DNA of 64,000 bases, taken from the NCBI RefSeq assembly GCF_017876675.1, contig NZ_JAGIOI010000001.1:4030001-4094000 (forward strand). The letters are read 5' to 3'. Shown here piece by piece: positions 46,826 through 55,122 of the stretch. The translations under genes and the position numbers were made by a program. This stretch comes from Arthrobacter stackebrandtii. Its GTDB lineage: Bacteria; Actinomycetota; Actinomycetes; Actinomycetales; Micrococcaceae. How positions within the stretch are numbered: the stretch's first letter is position 1; the number at the start of each line of letters is the position of its first letter. The notes below the pieces were generated by a model. It had not been told where the DNA came from and did no database searches. It worked only from the letters and a program-made list of their open reading frames with translations.

Positions 46826-47051
46826 ATGCGTACCATTTGGGACCTTACCCTGCGCATGCGCCAAGACGGGTTTGGGCATGCGCCGGATTGACCCCTGAAA
46901 GCTGCGCCTCAGCCGGGGCTGCGCATGTTAGCCACCCCAACCACGCGCATACCCCAAGCGACTTTTGGCATGCCCAGGATGACCGCAGAATCATGCGCAT
47001 CAGCCCGCGAATCCAAGGCCCAGACAACATCCTGGGCCACCCCTGGCCAAC
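46826..47051. repeat. 226-bp direct repeat, copy 1
   Basis: It matches 47170-47395 without gaps, with about 16 mismatches by eye; nine of these fall in the first 40 bases. The block includes an exact hairpin, GGCCCAG with CTGGGCC around an 8-nt loop, near its right end, the palindrome CAGCCGGGGCTG, and several GCATGCGC-like words. Confidence 0.9.
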
Positions 47052-47169
47052 TGTTCCGGCTCCAGCCACGCAGCAGGCAGGCACAAACAGCCACTCGTAA
47101 GGCCACGGAGCTCCATACTGACCCAGGTGTGCGCCCTAAATCCCACCGCAGCAAACTCCTCTAGGCTTT

Positions 47170-47395
47170 ATGCGCGCCATCTGGAGCCCTACCGTGCGCG
47201 TGCGCCACGACGGGTTTGGGCATGCGCCGGATTGAACCCTGAAAGCTGCGCCTCAGCCGGGGCTGCGGATGTTAGCCACCCCAACCACGCGCATACCCCA
47301 AGCGACTTTTGGCATGCGCAGGATGACCGCAGAATCATGCGCTTCAGCCCGCGAATCCAAGGCCCAGACAACATCCTGGGCCGCCCCTGAGCAAC
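47170..47395. repeat. 226-bp direct repeat, copy 2
   Basis: Second copy of 46826-47051, offset 344 bp. Here an extra hairpin is complete: GCGCAT ... CCAA, a 7-nt loop, TTGG ... ATGCGC; in copy 1 the last arm is changed to ATGCCC. Confidence 0.9.
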
Positions 47396-47635
47396 CGCGC
47401 TGCGCCCCAATTGAAGCCGCCATGATCAGCCGCCATCGAACCGGGCCAACACAGTCCGTCCACTCGTCCCAACCAACACACCCCAAGCCAAAGGTGCGGC
47501 AAACAAGGAAGGTGGGGACCCTGCGCAGCACCAAAACCTGTGACCGTGGCCACAAATAGTTCTTGCACTTTGAAACCGAGTGCCCTACGGTATTCACGTA
47601 CGGCTCAACGAAGAGCCCTTTGAGAGGTTTCCTAA

Positions 47636-48904
47636 ATGGCAATCACACCCCCATCCACAACACTCGACGGCCAGCTAGATCCGCCGCCGCTGGTCAAGGG
47701 CAGCGTCAAGCGCCTTCTGGGCTGGATCATTCCGGCCAACATCAGCATTTTCATTATTTGGGGCGCCGTGCCGGGCATCCTCCTCCCGCTGCAAGTCGCA
47801 GGCATTGACCCAGCCAACAAGATTGCCAATCTGGGCATCATCTCCACCATCAGTTCCTTCGCCGCCATGCTGGCGCAACCAATTGCCGGGCTCATTTCTG
47901 ACCGCACCCGCTCCAAATTCGGCCGCCGCGCTCAACTGATGGTGGGTGGCACGCTGGTGGGCGGACTGGCTCTCATCGGCATGGCCATGGCCAATTCGCT
48001 GGTGCAGATCGGCATCGCCTGGGTCATCGTGCAGATCGCCTACAACTTCACGCAGGGCCCGCTCAGCGCAATCCTGCCGGACCGCGTGCCCCGCGCGGCC
48101 CGTGGCACGTTTTCCGCGCTGGCCGGCCTCGGCGCCATGCTCGGTGCCATTGGCGGCCAGATTGTAGGCTCCATCTTCGCGAAAAACATCCCGTTCGGCT
48201 ACATGTTCTTCGCAGGTTTCGCCGTTGTCGTCATCACGTTGTTCACGGTCTTCAACCCGGACCACTCCAGCAAGGAGCTCAAGCCCGAGTCCTTCTCCCT
48301 GACGGTGTTCCTGAAGACGTTCTGGGTCAACCCCATTGCACATCCTGACTTCTTTTGGGCCTTCACCGGGCGCCTGCTGCTCTACACGGGATATTTCGCG
48401 GTCACGGGATACCAGCTCTACATCCTCTCCGACTACATCGGCCTGGGCGACGGCGCCGCGGCAGCAATCCCGCTCTTCGGCCTGGCCTCCCTCGCCGGAA
48501 TCATCACCGCGACCCTCATTGCGGGCCCGCTCTCCGACAAGCTGGGCCGCCGCAAGATCTTCGTCTTCGTCTCCTCGATCCTGGTGGGACTGGCACTGGT
48601 CATCCCCATGCTCATGCCCACCTTCACCGGCTGGCTGCTGTTCACCGTCATCTCGGGTCTGGGCTTCGGCGCCTTCCAAGCCGTGGACCAGGCGCTCATG
48701 AGCGAGGTCCTGCCCTCCGCCGACTCCTTCGCCAAGGACCTCGGCGTGGTCAACATTGCCGCGACCCTGCCGCAGACGCTGGCACCCGGCGTGGCCAGCT
48801 TCGTCATCCTGACGTTCGGCGGCTACGTTGCGCTCTTCCCGATCGGCATTGTCCTGTCCATCCTGGGCGCCTTCGCGGTCTGGTTCATCAAGGCGGTGCG
48901 CTGA
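47636..48904 (+). CDS. MFS transporter, probably a sugar or glycoside importer
   Basis: A 422-residue membrane protein with about 12 segments. It has the GPH/MFS loop ISDRTRSKFGRRAQLMVGGTLVGG (~85) and a mid-protein repeat GPLSDKLGRRKIFVFVSSI (~295). The first gene of a three-gene operon ending in a GH3 beta-glycosidase, it is most simply read as importing the oligosaccharide or glycoside the GH3 enzyme cleaves. That substrate link is inference from context. Confidence 0.85.
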   Translation: MAITPPSTTLDGQLDPPPLVKGSVKRLLGWIIPANISIFIIWGAVPGILLPLQVAGIDPANKIANLGIISTISSFAAMLAQPIAGLISDRTRSKFGRRAQLMVGGTLVGGLALIGMAMANSLVQIGIAWVIVQIAYNFTQGPLSAILPDRVPRAARGTFSALAGLGAMLGAIGGQIVGSIFAKNIPFGYMFFAGFAVVVITLFTVFNPDHSSKELKPESFSLTVFLKTFWVNPIAHPDFFWAFTGRLLLYTGYFAVTGYQLYILSDYIGLGDGAAAAIPLFGLASLAGIITATLIAGPLSDKLGRRKIFVFVSSILVGLALVIPMLMPTFTGWLLFTVISGLGFGAFQAVDQALMSEVLPSADSFAKDLGVVNIAATLPQTLAPGVASFVILTFGGYVALFPIGIVLSILGAFAVWFIKAVR

Positions 48905-48935
48905 CGTGCCCTCCCCCGCCGCTAGAACCATCCGG

Positions 48936-49643
48936 ATGGAAAGTACGACGCCGGCACGTCGGCGCCTGCTTGTCACCGGCCTTGCGCTGGTGCTGGCTTT
49001 TGCGGTCTTCGGTGCGCTGATTTCGCTCGACGTCACCCACCCGTTCACCCAGCGCATGGATGACGCATGGCGGCGGCTGGTTGGTGCCGGCCCGGGTGCG
49101 GAAAACATTCTGCCGTCCGTGTTCTTCCAACAGTTGGGCATGCTGCTGGGCATGGTTATCTATGTCCTGATCATCCCCGGCATCCTGTTTGCCGTCCGGC
49201 GCTGGCGCACAGCGTTGTTTGTGCTGGCCTCGATGGTTGGCACCACAGTGGTTGCGCAAATTGCCAAGAATCTGGTCGACCGCCCGCGCCCGTCTGCCGA
49301 TGAGGCCGCCGGCCTGTACAGCCCGCTCGTCCGGGTTGATCACGGGTCCTTCCCCTCGGGGCACGCCGTCACCATGGGGTTCATCATCGTGGCCACAGCA
49401 GCCCTGATTCCGGTGGCCCGGCGCTGGATCTGGTGGATCATTGGCATCCTGTTGGGCGCCGGCATGATCTGGCAGCGCACCTTCATCAACGCCCACTGGC
49501 TCTCCGACACCCTTGCGGGCACCGCCGCAGGAATTGGGGTTACCCTGATCCTGTGGTGGGCCTTTTCCCCTCTGCTTGACCGAGATCGGGGAAAGCCACT
49601 GCGCCGCACCCGATCAACAACCATTGAACAAGGAGCATCATGA
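48936..49643 (+). CDS. PAP2-family membrane phosphatase
   Basis: A 235-residue membrane enzyme with about six segments. The three PAP2 motifs are intact: KNLVDRPRP (~108), PSGHAVTMGF (~140) and RTFINAHWLSDTLAG (~180), giving a lipid-phosphate or undecaprenyl-pyrophosphate phosphatase. Start is uncertain; GTG 48906, just after the MFS stop, would add ten residues. Its stop overlaps the ATG of the GH3 gene, a surprising partner for a lipid phosphatase. Confidence 0.88.
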   Translation: MESTTPARRRLLVTGLALVLAFAVFGALISLDVTHPFTQRMDDAWRRLVGAGPGAENILPSVFFQQLGMLLGMVIYVLIIPGILFAVRRWRTALFVLASMVGTTVVAQIAKNLVDRPRPSADEAAGLYSPLVRVDHGSFPSGHAVTMGFIIVATAALIPVARRWIWWIIGILLGAGMIWQRTFINAHWLSDTLAGTAAGIGVTLILWWAFSPLLDRDRGKPLRRTRSTTIEQGAS

Positions 49644-51862
49644 CCAACCCCACCCCCGAAGAAGTCGCAGGGTCCCTGAGCGTGGAGCAGAAGGCGGGCC
49701 TCACCAGCGGCGCGGACTTCTGGACCACCAAGGAAGCCCCCGGCGTTCCTTCCATCATGCTGACCGACGGCCCCCACGGCGTCCGCAAGCAGGACGAGGC
49801 CTCGGACCATCTGGGTCTGGCCGGCAGTGTTCCCGCCACATGCTTCCCACCTGCCGTGGCGCTTGGTTCCAGCTTTGATGAAGGGCTGCTGGTCCGGGTT
49901 GGCACGGCCTTGGGCGAGGAGGCCCGCGCGGAAGGCGTCGGTGTTCTGCTCGGCCCCGGCGTGAACATCAAGCGCTCCCCCTTGTGCGGCCGCAACTTTG
50001 AGTACCTCTCCGAGGATCCGTTGCTCTCCGGCGTGCTGGGTGCGGCCTTGGTCAACGGCCTGCAGTCCCAGGGCGTGGGCGGCTCGCTCAAGCACTTCGC
50101 TGCCAACAACCAGGAAACAGACCGCATGCGCGTCTCAGCCGACATCGACGAGCGCCCGCTGCGTGAAATCTACCTCCGCGGTTTCCAGCGTGTGGTCCAG
50201 GACGCCCAGCCGTGGACGGTCATGTGCTCCTACAACCGCATCAACGGCACCTACGCATCGCAGGATCCGTGGCTGTTGACCACCGTGCTGCGCGGCGAGT
50301 GGGGCTTCAAGGGCCTGGTGGTCTCCGACTGGGGTGCCGTGGTTGACCGCGTCGCCTCACTCTCCGCGGGCCTGGACCTGGAAATGCCGTCCTCCAGCGG
50401 GCGCACGGACGCCGAGCTGGTCGCGGCAGTTGCCGCCGGCGAACTGGATGAGTCGGTTCTCAACACCGCCGCCTCACGCGTGGTGGCCATGGTTCAGAAG
50501 GCTGTGGCAGGCGCGGATTCCTCCGCCACGTACGATGTCGAGGCGCACAAAACCCTGGCCCGCGATGCTGCTGCGGCCAGCGTTGTCCTTTTGAAGAACG
50601 ACGGCGTCCTGCCGCTTGCGCTGTCGGCATCCGTCGCCGTCGTGGGTCACGTCGCGCAGGATCCCCGCTACCAGGGTGCCGGCTCCTCGCAGATCAACCC
50701 CACCAGGCTGGAAAATGCGCTGGCGGAAATCCGCAGCCTGACCGGCACCGACGTTCCCTTTGCCGCCGGTTACGGCGAGGACGGCGAAAGCACCGCCGAA
50801 CAGAAAGCGGAGGCCGTAGCCGCCGCATCCGCAGCCGAAACCGTGCTGCTGTTCCTGGGCGTTCCGGCCTCACAGGAGTCCGAGGGCTTCGACCGCGAAC
50901 ACCTGGAACTGCCCGCAGCACAGCTGGAACTCCTTGAGGTTGTGCTGGGCGCCAATCCGCGCACCGTGGTGATCCTTTCCAACGGCGGCGTGGTGCGCCT
51001 CTCGGGCTTTGCCGACCGCGTCCCCGCCATCATCGAAGGCTGGCTGCTGGGCCAGGCGGGAGGTGGGGCAATCGCCCAGGTGCTCTACGGCGTCGTCAAT
51101 CCCTCAGGCCGCCTGGCCGAGACCATCCCGGTCCGCCTCGAGGACACCGCAGCATTTGGAAACTTCCCCGGCGAGCACGGCCATGTCCGCTACGGCGAGG
51201 GCCTCATGGTGGGCTACCGCTGGTACGACTCCCGCAACATGGAGGTGTCATTCCCGTTCGGGCACGGACTCTCCTACACCACATTCGAGTACTCGGATGC
51301 TTCCGCTGTTGCCAACGACGCCGGCATCACCGTTGCGCTGACCCTCACCAACACCGGTGCCCGAGCCGGCGCCGAAGTGGTCCAGGTGTACACGGGACTG
51401 GCCGCCTCCGCGGTCTCTCGTGCCAAGCGTGAACTCAAGGCTTTCAACAAGGTGCACCTGGCCGCCGGTGAAAGCCGCACGGTGGAGGTTTCGGTGCGCC
51501 GCGAGGACCTGGCGTACTGGGACACCCGGGTTTCGGGCTGGACCGTGGAAGGCGGCAGTTACACGGTGGAGGTCGGCGCCTCGAGCCGTGACATCCGCGC
51601 AGCAGTGTCCGCAGACGTCACCGGCGATGTCATTCGTGTGCCGCTGACAGTTGATTCCAGCATTGGCGAGGTGATGGCGCACCCCGTTGCCGGACCCATC
51701 ATCACCGCTGCCATGAGCGGCGGGGAAACGAGCCTGTTGGCCGATCCGTCCATCCTGAAGATGCTGGCCTCGGCTCCCATCGGCCGCATGATGGGCTTCC
51801 CCGGCTCGGGAGTTGAGCCCGAGCAGCTGGAGCAGCTGCTGGCCGCGGCAAACGCCAGTTAG
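49640..51862 (+). CDS. Glycoside hydrolase family 3 beta-glucosidase with Fn3-like domain
   Basis: A 740-residue GH3 enzyme. Visible are LTDGPHGVRKQ (~35), FEYLSEDPLLSG, the KHFAANNQETDRMRVSADIDER loop (~155), the nucleophile Asp in VVSDWGAV (~232), the acid/base Glu region SEGFDREHLELP (~415) and the fibronectin type III-like domain (FPFGHGLSYTTFEYSD to DLAYWDTRVSGWTVEGGSYTVEVG). No signal peptide, so it acts on imported substrate. The AAGGAGC site fixes the start at 49640, overlapping the PAP2 stop. Confidence 0.93.
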   Translation: MTNPTPEEVAGSLSVEQKAGLTSGADFWTTKEAPGVPSIMLTDGPHGVRKQDEASDHLGLAGSVPATCFPPAVALGSSFDEGLLVRVGTALGEEARAEGVGVLLGPGVNIKRSPLCGRNFEYLSEDPLLSGVLGAALVNGLQSQGVGGSLKHFAANNQETDRMRVSADIDERPLREIYLRGFQRVVQDAQPWTVMCSYNRINGTYASQDPWLLTTVLRGEWGFKGLVVSDWGAVVDRVASLSAGLDLEMPSSSGRTDAELVAAVAAGELDESVLNTAASRVVAMVQKAVAGADSSATYDVEAHKTLARDAAAASVVLLKNDGVLPLALSASVAVVGHVAQDPRYQGAGSSQINPTRLENALAEIRSLTGTDVPFAAGYGEDGESTAEQKAEAVAAASAAETVLLFLGVPASQESEGFDREHLELPAAQLELLEVVLGANPRTVVILSNGGVVRLSGFADRVPAIIEGWLLGQAGGGAIAQVLYGVVNPSGRLAETIPVRLEDTAAFGNFPGEHGHVRYGEGLMVGYRWYDSRNMEVSFPFGHGLSYTTFEYSDASAVANDAGITVALTLTNTGARAGAEVVQVYTGLAASAVSRAKRELKAFNKVHLAAGESRTVEVSVRREDLAYWDTRVSGWTVEGGSYTVEVGASSRDIRAAVSADVTGDVIRVPLTVDSSIGEVMAHPVAGPIITAAMSGGETSLLADPSILKMLASAPIGRMMGFPGSGVEPEQLEQLLAAANAS

Positions 51863-51883
51863 TTTCAACGGGTGATCACCCGA

Positions 51884-51916
51884 TTCCCCTCCGCGACCTG
51901 GTTTCGCGGAGGGGAA
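51884..51916. terminator. Strong hairpin terminator between convergent GH3 and GH5 genes
   Basis: TTCCCCTCCGCGA at 51884-51896 pairs perfectly with 51904-51916 around a 7-nt loop. It lies between two convergent genes and could stop transcription from both sides, although the flanking T-runs are short. A second palindrome, CGGGTGATCACCCG, sits directly before it at 51869-51882. Confidence 0.7.
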
Positions 51917-51948
51917 ATCGTGCTTAAGGACGTCCGTGCGGCGGTCTG

Positions 51949-53793
51949 CTATCGGCCGTTGAGCGTGTAGCTGCCCTCTGCGCAACCGGTCATGGACCAG
52001 CCGCCCTGGACACGGCTGAGCTTCACGCCTGTGACGCCCGTGCCGTCCAGGGCGGGCCTGGCCTTCCCGGGAATCCACACTTCCAGGCCGCAGCTGGGTT
52101 CGGCGGTCGATCCGGCAAGTTCAAAGACCGGGCCGGCGGCCGAAAGCGATGTGAGTGTTCCGGGGGCCCGCTTGGGGTACGCCCGGCTGAGCAGTTCCAG
52201 CACGTCGGTCATGGGTTCCATGTCGTCTCCGGTGGCGCAATCCTCCATCATGAGTCCGTTGCCCGTGGGGCCGATGCCGTTTTGCGGATCACCGCACGCC
52301 TGCTTCCACACCCAGTAGGCGCTGCCCAACATGTGCAGGTCCTCGGCGGCGGCATAGCGCCCCATGCGCGAGAGCACGTCGGCATCCTCACCCCAGTATC
52401 CGTATTCCCCCGACCAGAGCGGGGCGTTGTAGCCGGCAGCAACACGCTGCGCCACGTCGAATTGGCGTTCCAGGCTGACGAAGGGCGGCAGGCCGAGGTC
52501 CCGGTCCATGGTGATGGATTCGGCGTAGAGGTGCGGGGAGAACACAAGGTTTCCATCCTTGGTGAATCCCGGGACAGGGCCGGTGTCAAAACCCAGCCCG
52601 GACCAGAAGATGCTCGGCTCAATGAACACGATCTGCTGCGCCCCGGCATCCCGGATCTCGTCGATGGCCGAGCCGTAAAACTCCGCCAGCTTAAACGCCG
52701 TCGTAACGGGTGCACTCTCGCCAAAGCCGGGCTCGTTGAGCAGGTCGAACCCTGCCACCATGGGCTCGTCCCGGAACTCGGCGGCAAGCTTCCCCCACGT
52801 CTGCGCCAGGGCGTCCCGGATTCCGTCCGTGTTGAAGAAGAAGTGCTGGAACGCGCGGTTTCCGGCGGGTGAGATATCGCGGCCGGTGAACTGGCACCGC
52901 GGTGCACCGTCGGTGATGGTGGCCCATTCCGGCGCCCCGTCATAGCCCCACATGGGCTCGGTCCCGGGCCGGCACTGCACATCCTCCGGGCTGGGCCCGT
53001 TCCACCAGCCGTCCTGGTGCATGTCCAGCACGGTATGGATCCCGTGCTTCTTCCCCCAGGTGACGGCCTCCTTGACCCGCCCCAGGTAGGCCGCATCAAG
53101 TTCGCCGCGCACCGGTTCCAGCGCCGACCACGAAATGTTCAGCCGCACCACATTGAGGCCGTAGCCGGCCATGGCCGCATAGTCTGCCTCGGTGAGCGGG
53201 CGGACCGCGGGCAGGGCGGGGTCATGCTGGTAAAGGTCCACGAGCTGGTTCACATTGGCCCCGCGCAGCAGCACCTGGTTGCCGTGCCCGTCCGTGATCC
53301 TGGAGTCCCGGGCGCGCAGGAAGTCCGCGGGCATGACTTCCGCGGCCGCCGCTTCCATGTCCCTGGAGGCGGCGGCCGGGGCGGGACCGGTGAGGTTCAT
53401 GGCTGCCAGAAGCACGACGGCGCCCGCCGCGCCTGCCGCTGTTGCCGCGGCCGCCCTGGCGCCTCCCCCGCCGCGGGCGGTTCCCGCCCCTGCGGGCACC
53501 TTGTTGTGGAAACGGCCGGCAGCCAGCACGGCGAACCCTGCAATCCAGCCGGTGCAGGCGCCAAAGGCAATCCCGTCGGAAACCGCCACATACAGGACCA
53601 TGACGGGCCAGATGTCGCCGCGAAAGCCGCCGTCGACCACCATGCCGATGAGTGCCTGGATGACACCCACGGCACCTCCGGCGACAAGGGCCGCGATCCA
53701 CCCGCCCAGCATGCCCGGCACGCGCGCGCAAATGCTGCGCATCAGCGGCACCGCAAACAGAAGCAGGAGCAGCACAGCCCCCACGACGGACAT
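51949..53793 (-). CDS. Membrane-anchored GH5 glycosidase, endoglycoceramidase-like
   Basis: From ATG 53793 (MSVVGAVLLLLLF) the frame gives 614 residues: three to four N-terminal membrane segments, then an extracytoplasmic GH5 domain. The GH5 marks are LRGANVNQL, VVRLNISWSALEP, IHTVLDMHQDG (~235), the acid/base Glu in DLLNEPGFGES (~345) and the nucleophile Glu in PLWSGEYGYWGEDA (~455). The wide W/G-rich loops match endoglycosylceramidase-type GH5 enzymes, which cleave glycolipid head groups. The upstream frame 53742-54329 encodes more membrane segments and seems to be its lost N-terminus, separated by a one-base frameshift. Confidence 0.82.
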   Translation of the reverse strand: MSVVGAVLLLLLFAVPLMRSICARVPGMLGGWIAALVAGGAVGVIQALIGMVVDGGFRGDIWPVMVLYVAVSDGIAFGACTGWIAGFAVLAAGRFHNKVPAGAGTARGGGGARAAAATAAGAAGAVVLLAAMNLTGPAPAAASRDMEAAAAEVMPADFLRARDSRITDGHGNQVLLRGANVNQLVDLYQHDPALPAVRPLTEADYAAMAGYGLNVVRLNISWSALEPVRGELDAAYLGRVKEAVTWGKKHGIHTVLDMHQDGWWNGPSPEDVQCRPGTEPMWGYDGAPEWATITDGAPRCQFTGRDISPAGNRAFQHFFFNTDGIRDALAQTWGKLAAEFRDEPMVAGFDLLNEPGFGESAPVTTAFKLAEFYGSAIDEIRDAGAQQIVFIEPSIFWSGLGFDTGPVPGFTKDGNLVFSPHLYAESITMDRDLGLPPFVSLERQFDVAQRVAAGYNAPLWSGEYGYWGEDADVLSRMGRYAAAEDLHMLGSAYWVWKQACGDPQNGIGPTGNGLMMEDCATGDDMEPMTDVLELLSRAYPKRAPGTLTSLSAAGPVFELAGSTAEPSCGLEVWIPGKARPALDGTGVTGVKLSRVQGGWSMTGCAEGSYTLNGR

Positions 53794-54329
53794 GATGCCG
53801 CTGTCGTGGCGGGCCACGGGAACGCTGGTGCGTAGGCGGCACCCCTCCACAACTGGCCGGCCAGCACGGGCGCGGACAGGGCCAGGACCACGGCGGGCAG
53901 CCACGGATTCCCCGCCCCCTGCCGGACCCGTGTGCGCGAGCCGCCGAAGATTCGTGCCGCAGCGGCAACGATGAGCGCCGCCGGGACAGCCTTGGCGGCC
54001 ACGAACCCGGCAGACCAGCCTGCAACGGACAGGTCCCAGGACATGGCGAATGCGGCGGCGGCCTGGGCCAGCAGCACGGCCAGGACCAGCCCCGCCGTGT
54101 GCGTCCAGAACCTCATGCCGGCGCGGGCCGTGGTCCACCAGGTCATGGCGAGCAGCACCGGGACAAAAATGAGGTACGGCGCCAGCGGCCACAGGCCCAG
54201 GTCAAAGCGCAGGGCCGCCCCCGACCACCCCACCAGCGCCAGCAGGCCTGTGGGGTCGGCCGCCGCCTGCGCCACCACCAGGACAACCATTGCGGACAAC
54301 GCGACGACGGTGCGGCGGGGCAGTTTCAT
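53742..54329 (-). CDS. N-terminal membrane portion of the GH5 protein, apparently frameshifted
   Basis: From ATG 54329 (MKLPRRTVVALSAMVVLVV) the frame encodes about six membrane segments and runs to a Cys-rich out-of-frame end at 53742. Membrane-like sequence stops abruptly near LWRGAAYAPAFP and continues in the next frame as VARHDSGIMSVVGAVLL. One missing C in the CCC run at 53818-53820 (minus strand) would join the two into a ~793-residue protein. It could be a true split gene, a pseudogene or a sequencing error. Confidence 0.65.
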   Translation of the reverse strand: MKLPRRTVVALSAMVVLVVAQAAADPTGLLALVGWSGAALRFDLGLWPLAPYLIFVPVLLAMTWWTTARAGMRFWTHTAGLVLAVLLAQAAAAFAMSWDLSVAGWSAGFVAAKAVPAALIVAAAARIFGGSRTRVRQGAGNPWLPAVVLALSAPVLAGQLWRGAAYAPAFPWPATTAASCPSWGLCCSCFCLRCR

Positions 54330-54480
54330 GACACTCCAGTGTGGCAAGGACGGCGGCCTGCACGGGCTGTACCGCACAGCAACTTATCGGGCCAGCATCT
54401 CCCGCCCCCGCCCCCGCGTCAATCCCGAACGGAGAATGGTTTCTCCGTTCCGCCGGAATCCAAGGTTCGGCGGCGGAATG

Positions 54481-55062
54481 TTACGTCCGCGGTGCGCGCA
54501 CCCTCCGCGGCTTTTGCAGCCACGGGCGCAGCATCCGCATGCTCAGCGGCAGCAGCAGGTAGGTCATGAGTGGGGTCAGGATGCAGACGTTCAGCAGCAC
54601 GGCCAGCACCACCGGCCAGCCCGCCGTCAGCGGGGAGAGAAGGAGATTGGAGAGAAGGCTGAGTGGAAAGAAGGGCAGGAAGATGCCCACGGCCTGTTTC
54701 CAGCGCGGCGGAACAACGGTTTCCGGAACGGTGATGGAAACATCGCCGGGCCGGTCAAACCAGCCCTCGATGCCCGTCCGGTGCTCCACGCGGGTGATTT
54801 CCATCAGGTCCCCGCCGCTGTCGATCCACCACCTGCGTTCATGGGAATCGTCCCAGGCCCGCAGCGTCTCCACGTCGGAGAAGCGGTACATGACATGCCA
54901 CTCGTTGGACTCCGGGCTGGCCCGCACCCAGCCGGACCCCAAGTAGCCTGGCCATTCGCGGGCAAGTTCCTGTCCGGCATGCGCCCACGCCGCAAATTGC
55001 CGGTGGTAGCCGGGCTGGACGGTCCTGGCGACTGACACGGTGACTGGTTGAAGTTTGGGCAC
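54481..55062 (-). CDS. ABM-domain (antibiotic biosynthesis monooxygenase-like) membrane protein
   Basis: A 193-residue protein. Residues ~5-100 have the ferredoxin-like ABM fold (VTVSVARTVQPGYHRQFAAWAHAGQELAREWPGYLGSGWVR ... EWHVMYRFSDVETLRAWDDSHER). Two or three hydrophobic segments follow at ~125-180, so the domain is tethered to the membrane. Proteins with this layout occur widely in actinobacteria without known function; catalytic monooxygenase activity should not be assumed. The start is GTG 55062. Confidence 0.85.
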   Translation of the reverse strand: MPKLQPVTVSVARTVQPGYHRQFAAWAHAGQELAREWPGYLGSGWVRASPESNEWHVMYRFSDVETLRAWDDSHERRWWIDSGGDLMEITRVEHRTGIEGWFDRPGDVSITVPETVVPPRWKQAVGIFLPFFPLSLLSNLLLSPLTAGWPVVLAVLLNVCILTPLMTYLLLPLSMRMLRPWLQKPRRVRAPRT

Positions 55063-55122
55063 CGGACAAGTGTAGTGGAATTATGCAAGGCCTTCCCACC
55101 ATGTGGACACCCGGGATCGGCC

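Larger units (their letters stand above)
46722..47635. other. 914-bp gene-free region containing a duplicated block
   Basis: Apart from the two 226-bp repeat copies, this region has no frame with recognisable similarity. The short plus-strand frames across both copies change residues as freely as silent sites, arguing against coding. It should also contain the promoter of the MFS-PAP2-GH3 operon starting at 47636. Confidence 0.6.

Noticed and set aside
46826-47395. CRISPR array or tandem gene duplication
   Set aside because: Only two copies, far longer than CRISPR repeats, no spacers and no cas genes; reading frames across the copies are not selectively conserved.
51949-54192. A single 747-codon GH5 protein starting at 54192
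   Set aside because: The first ~130 residues of that frame are Arg/Gly-rich shadow of the overlapping membrane-coding frame; the credible start in this frame is ATG 53793.
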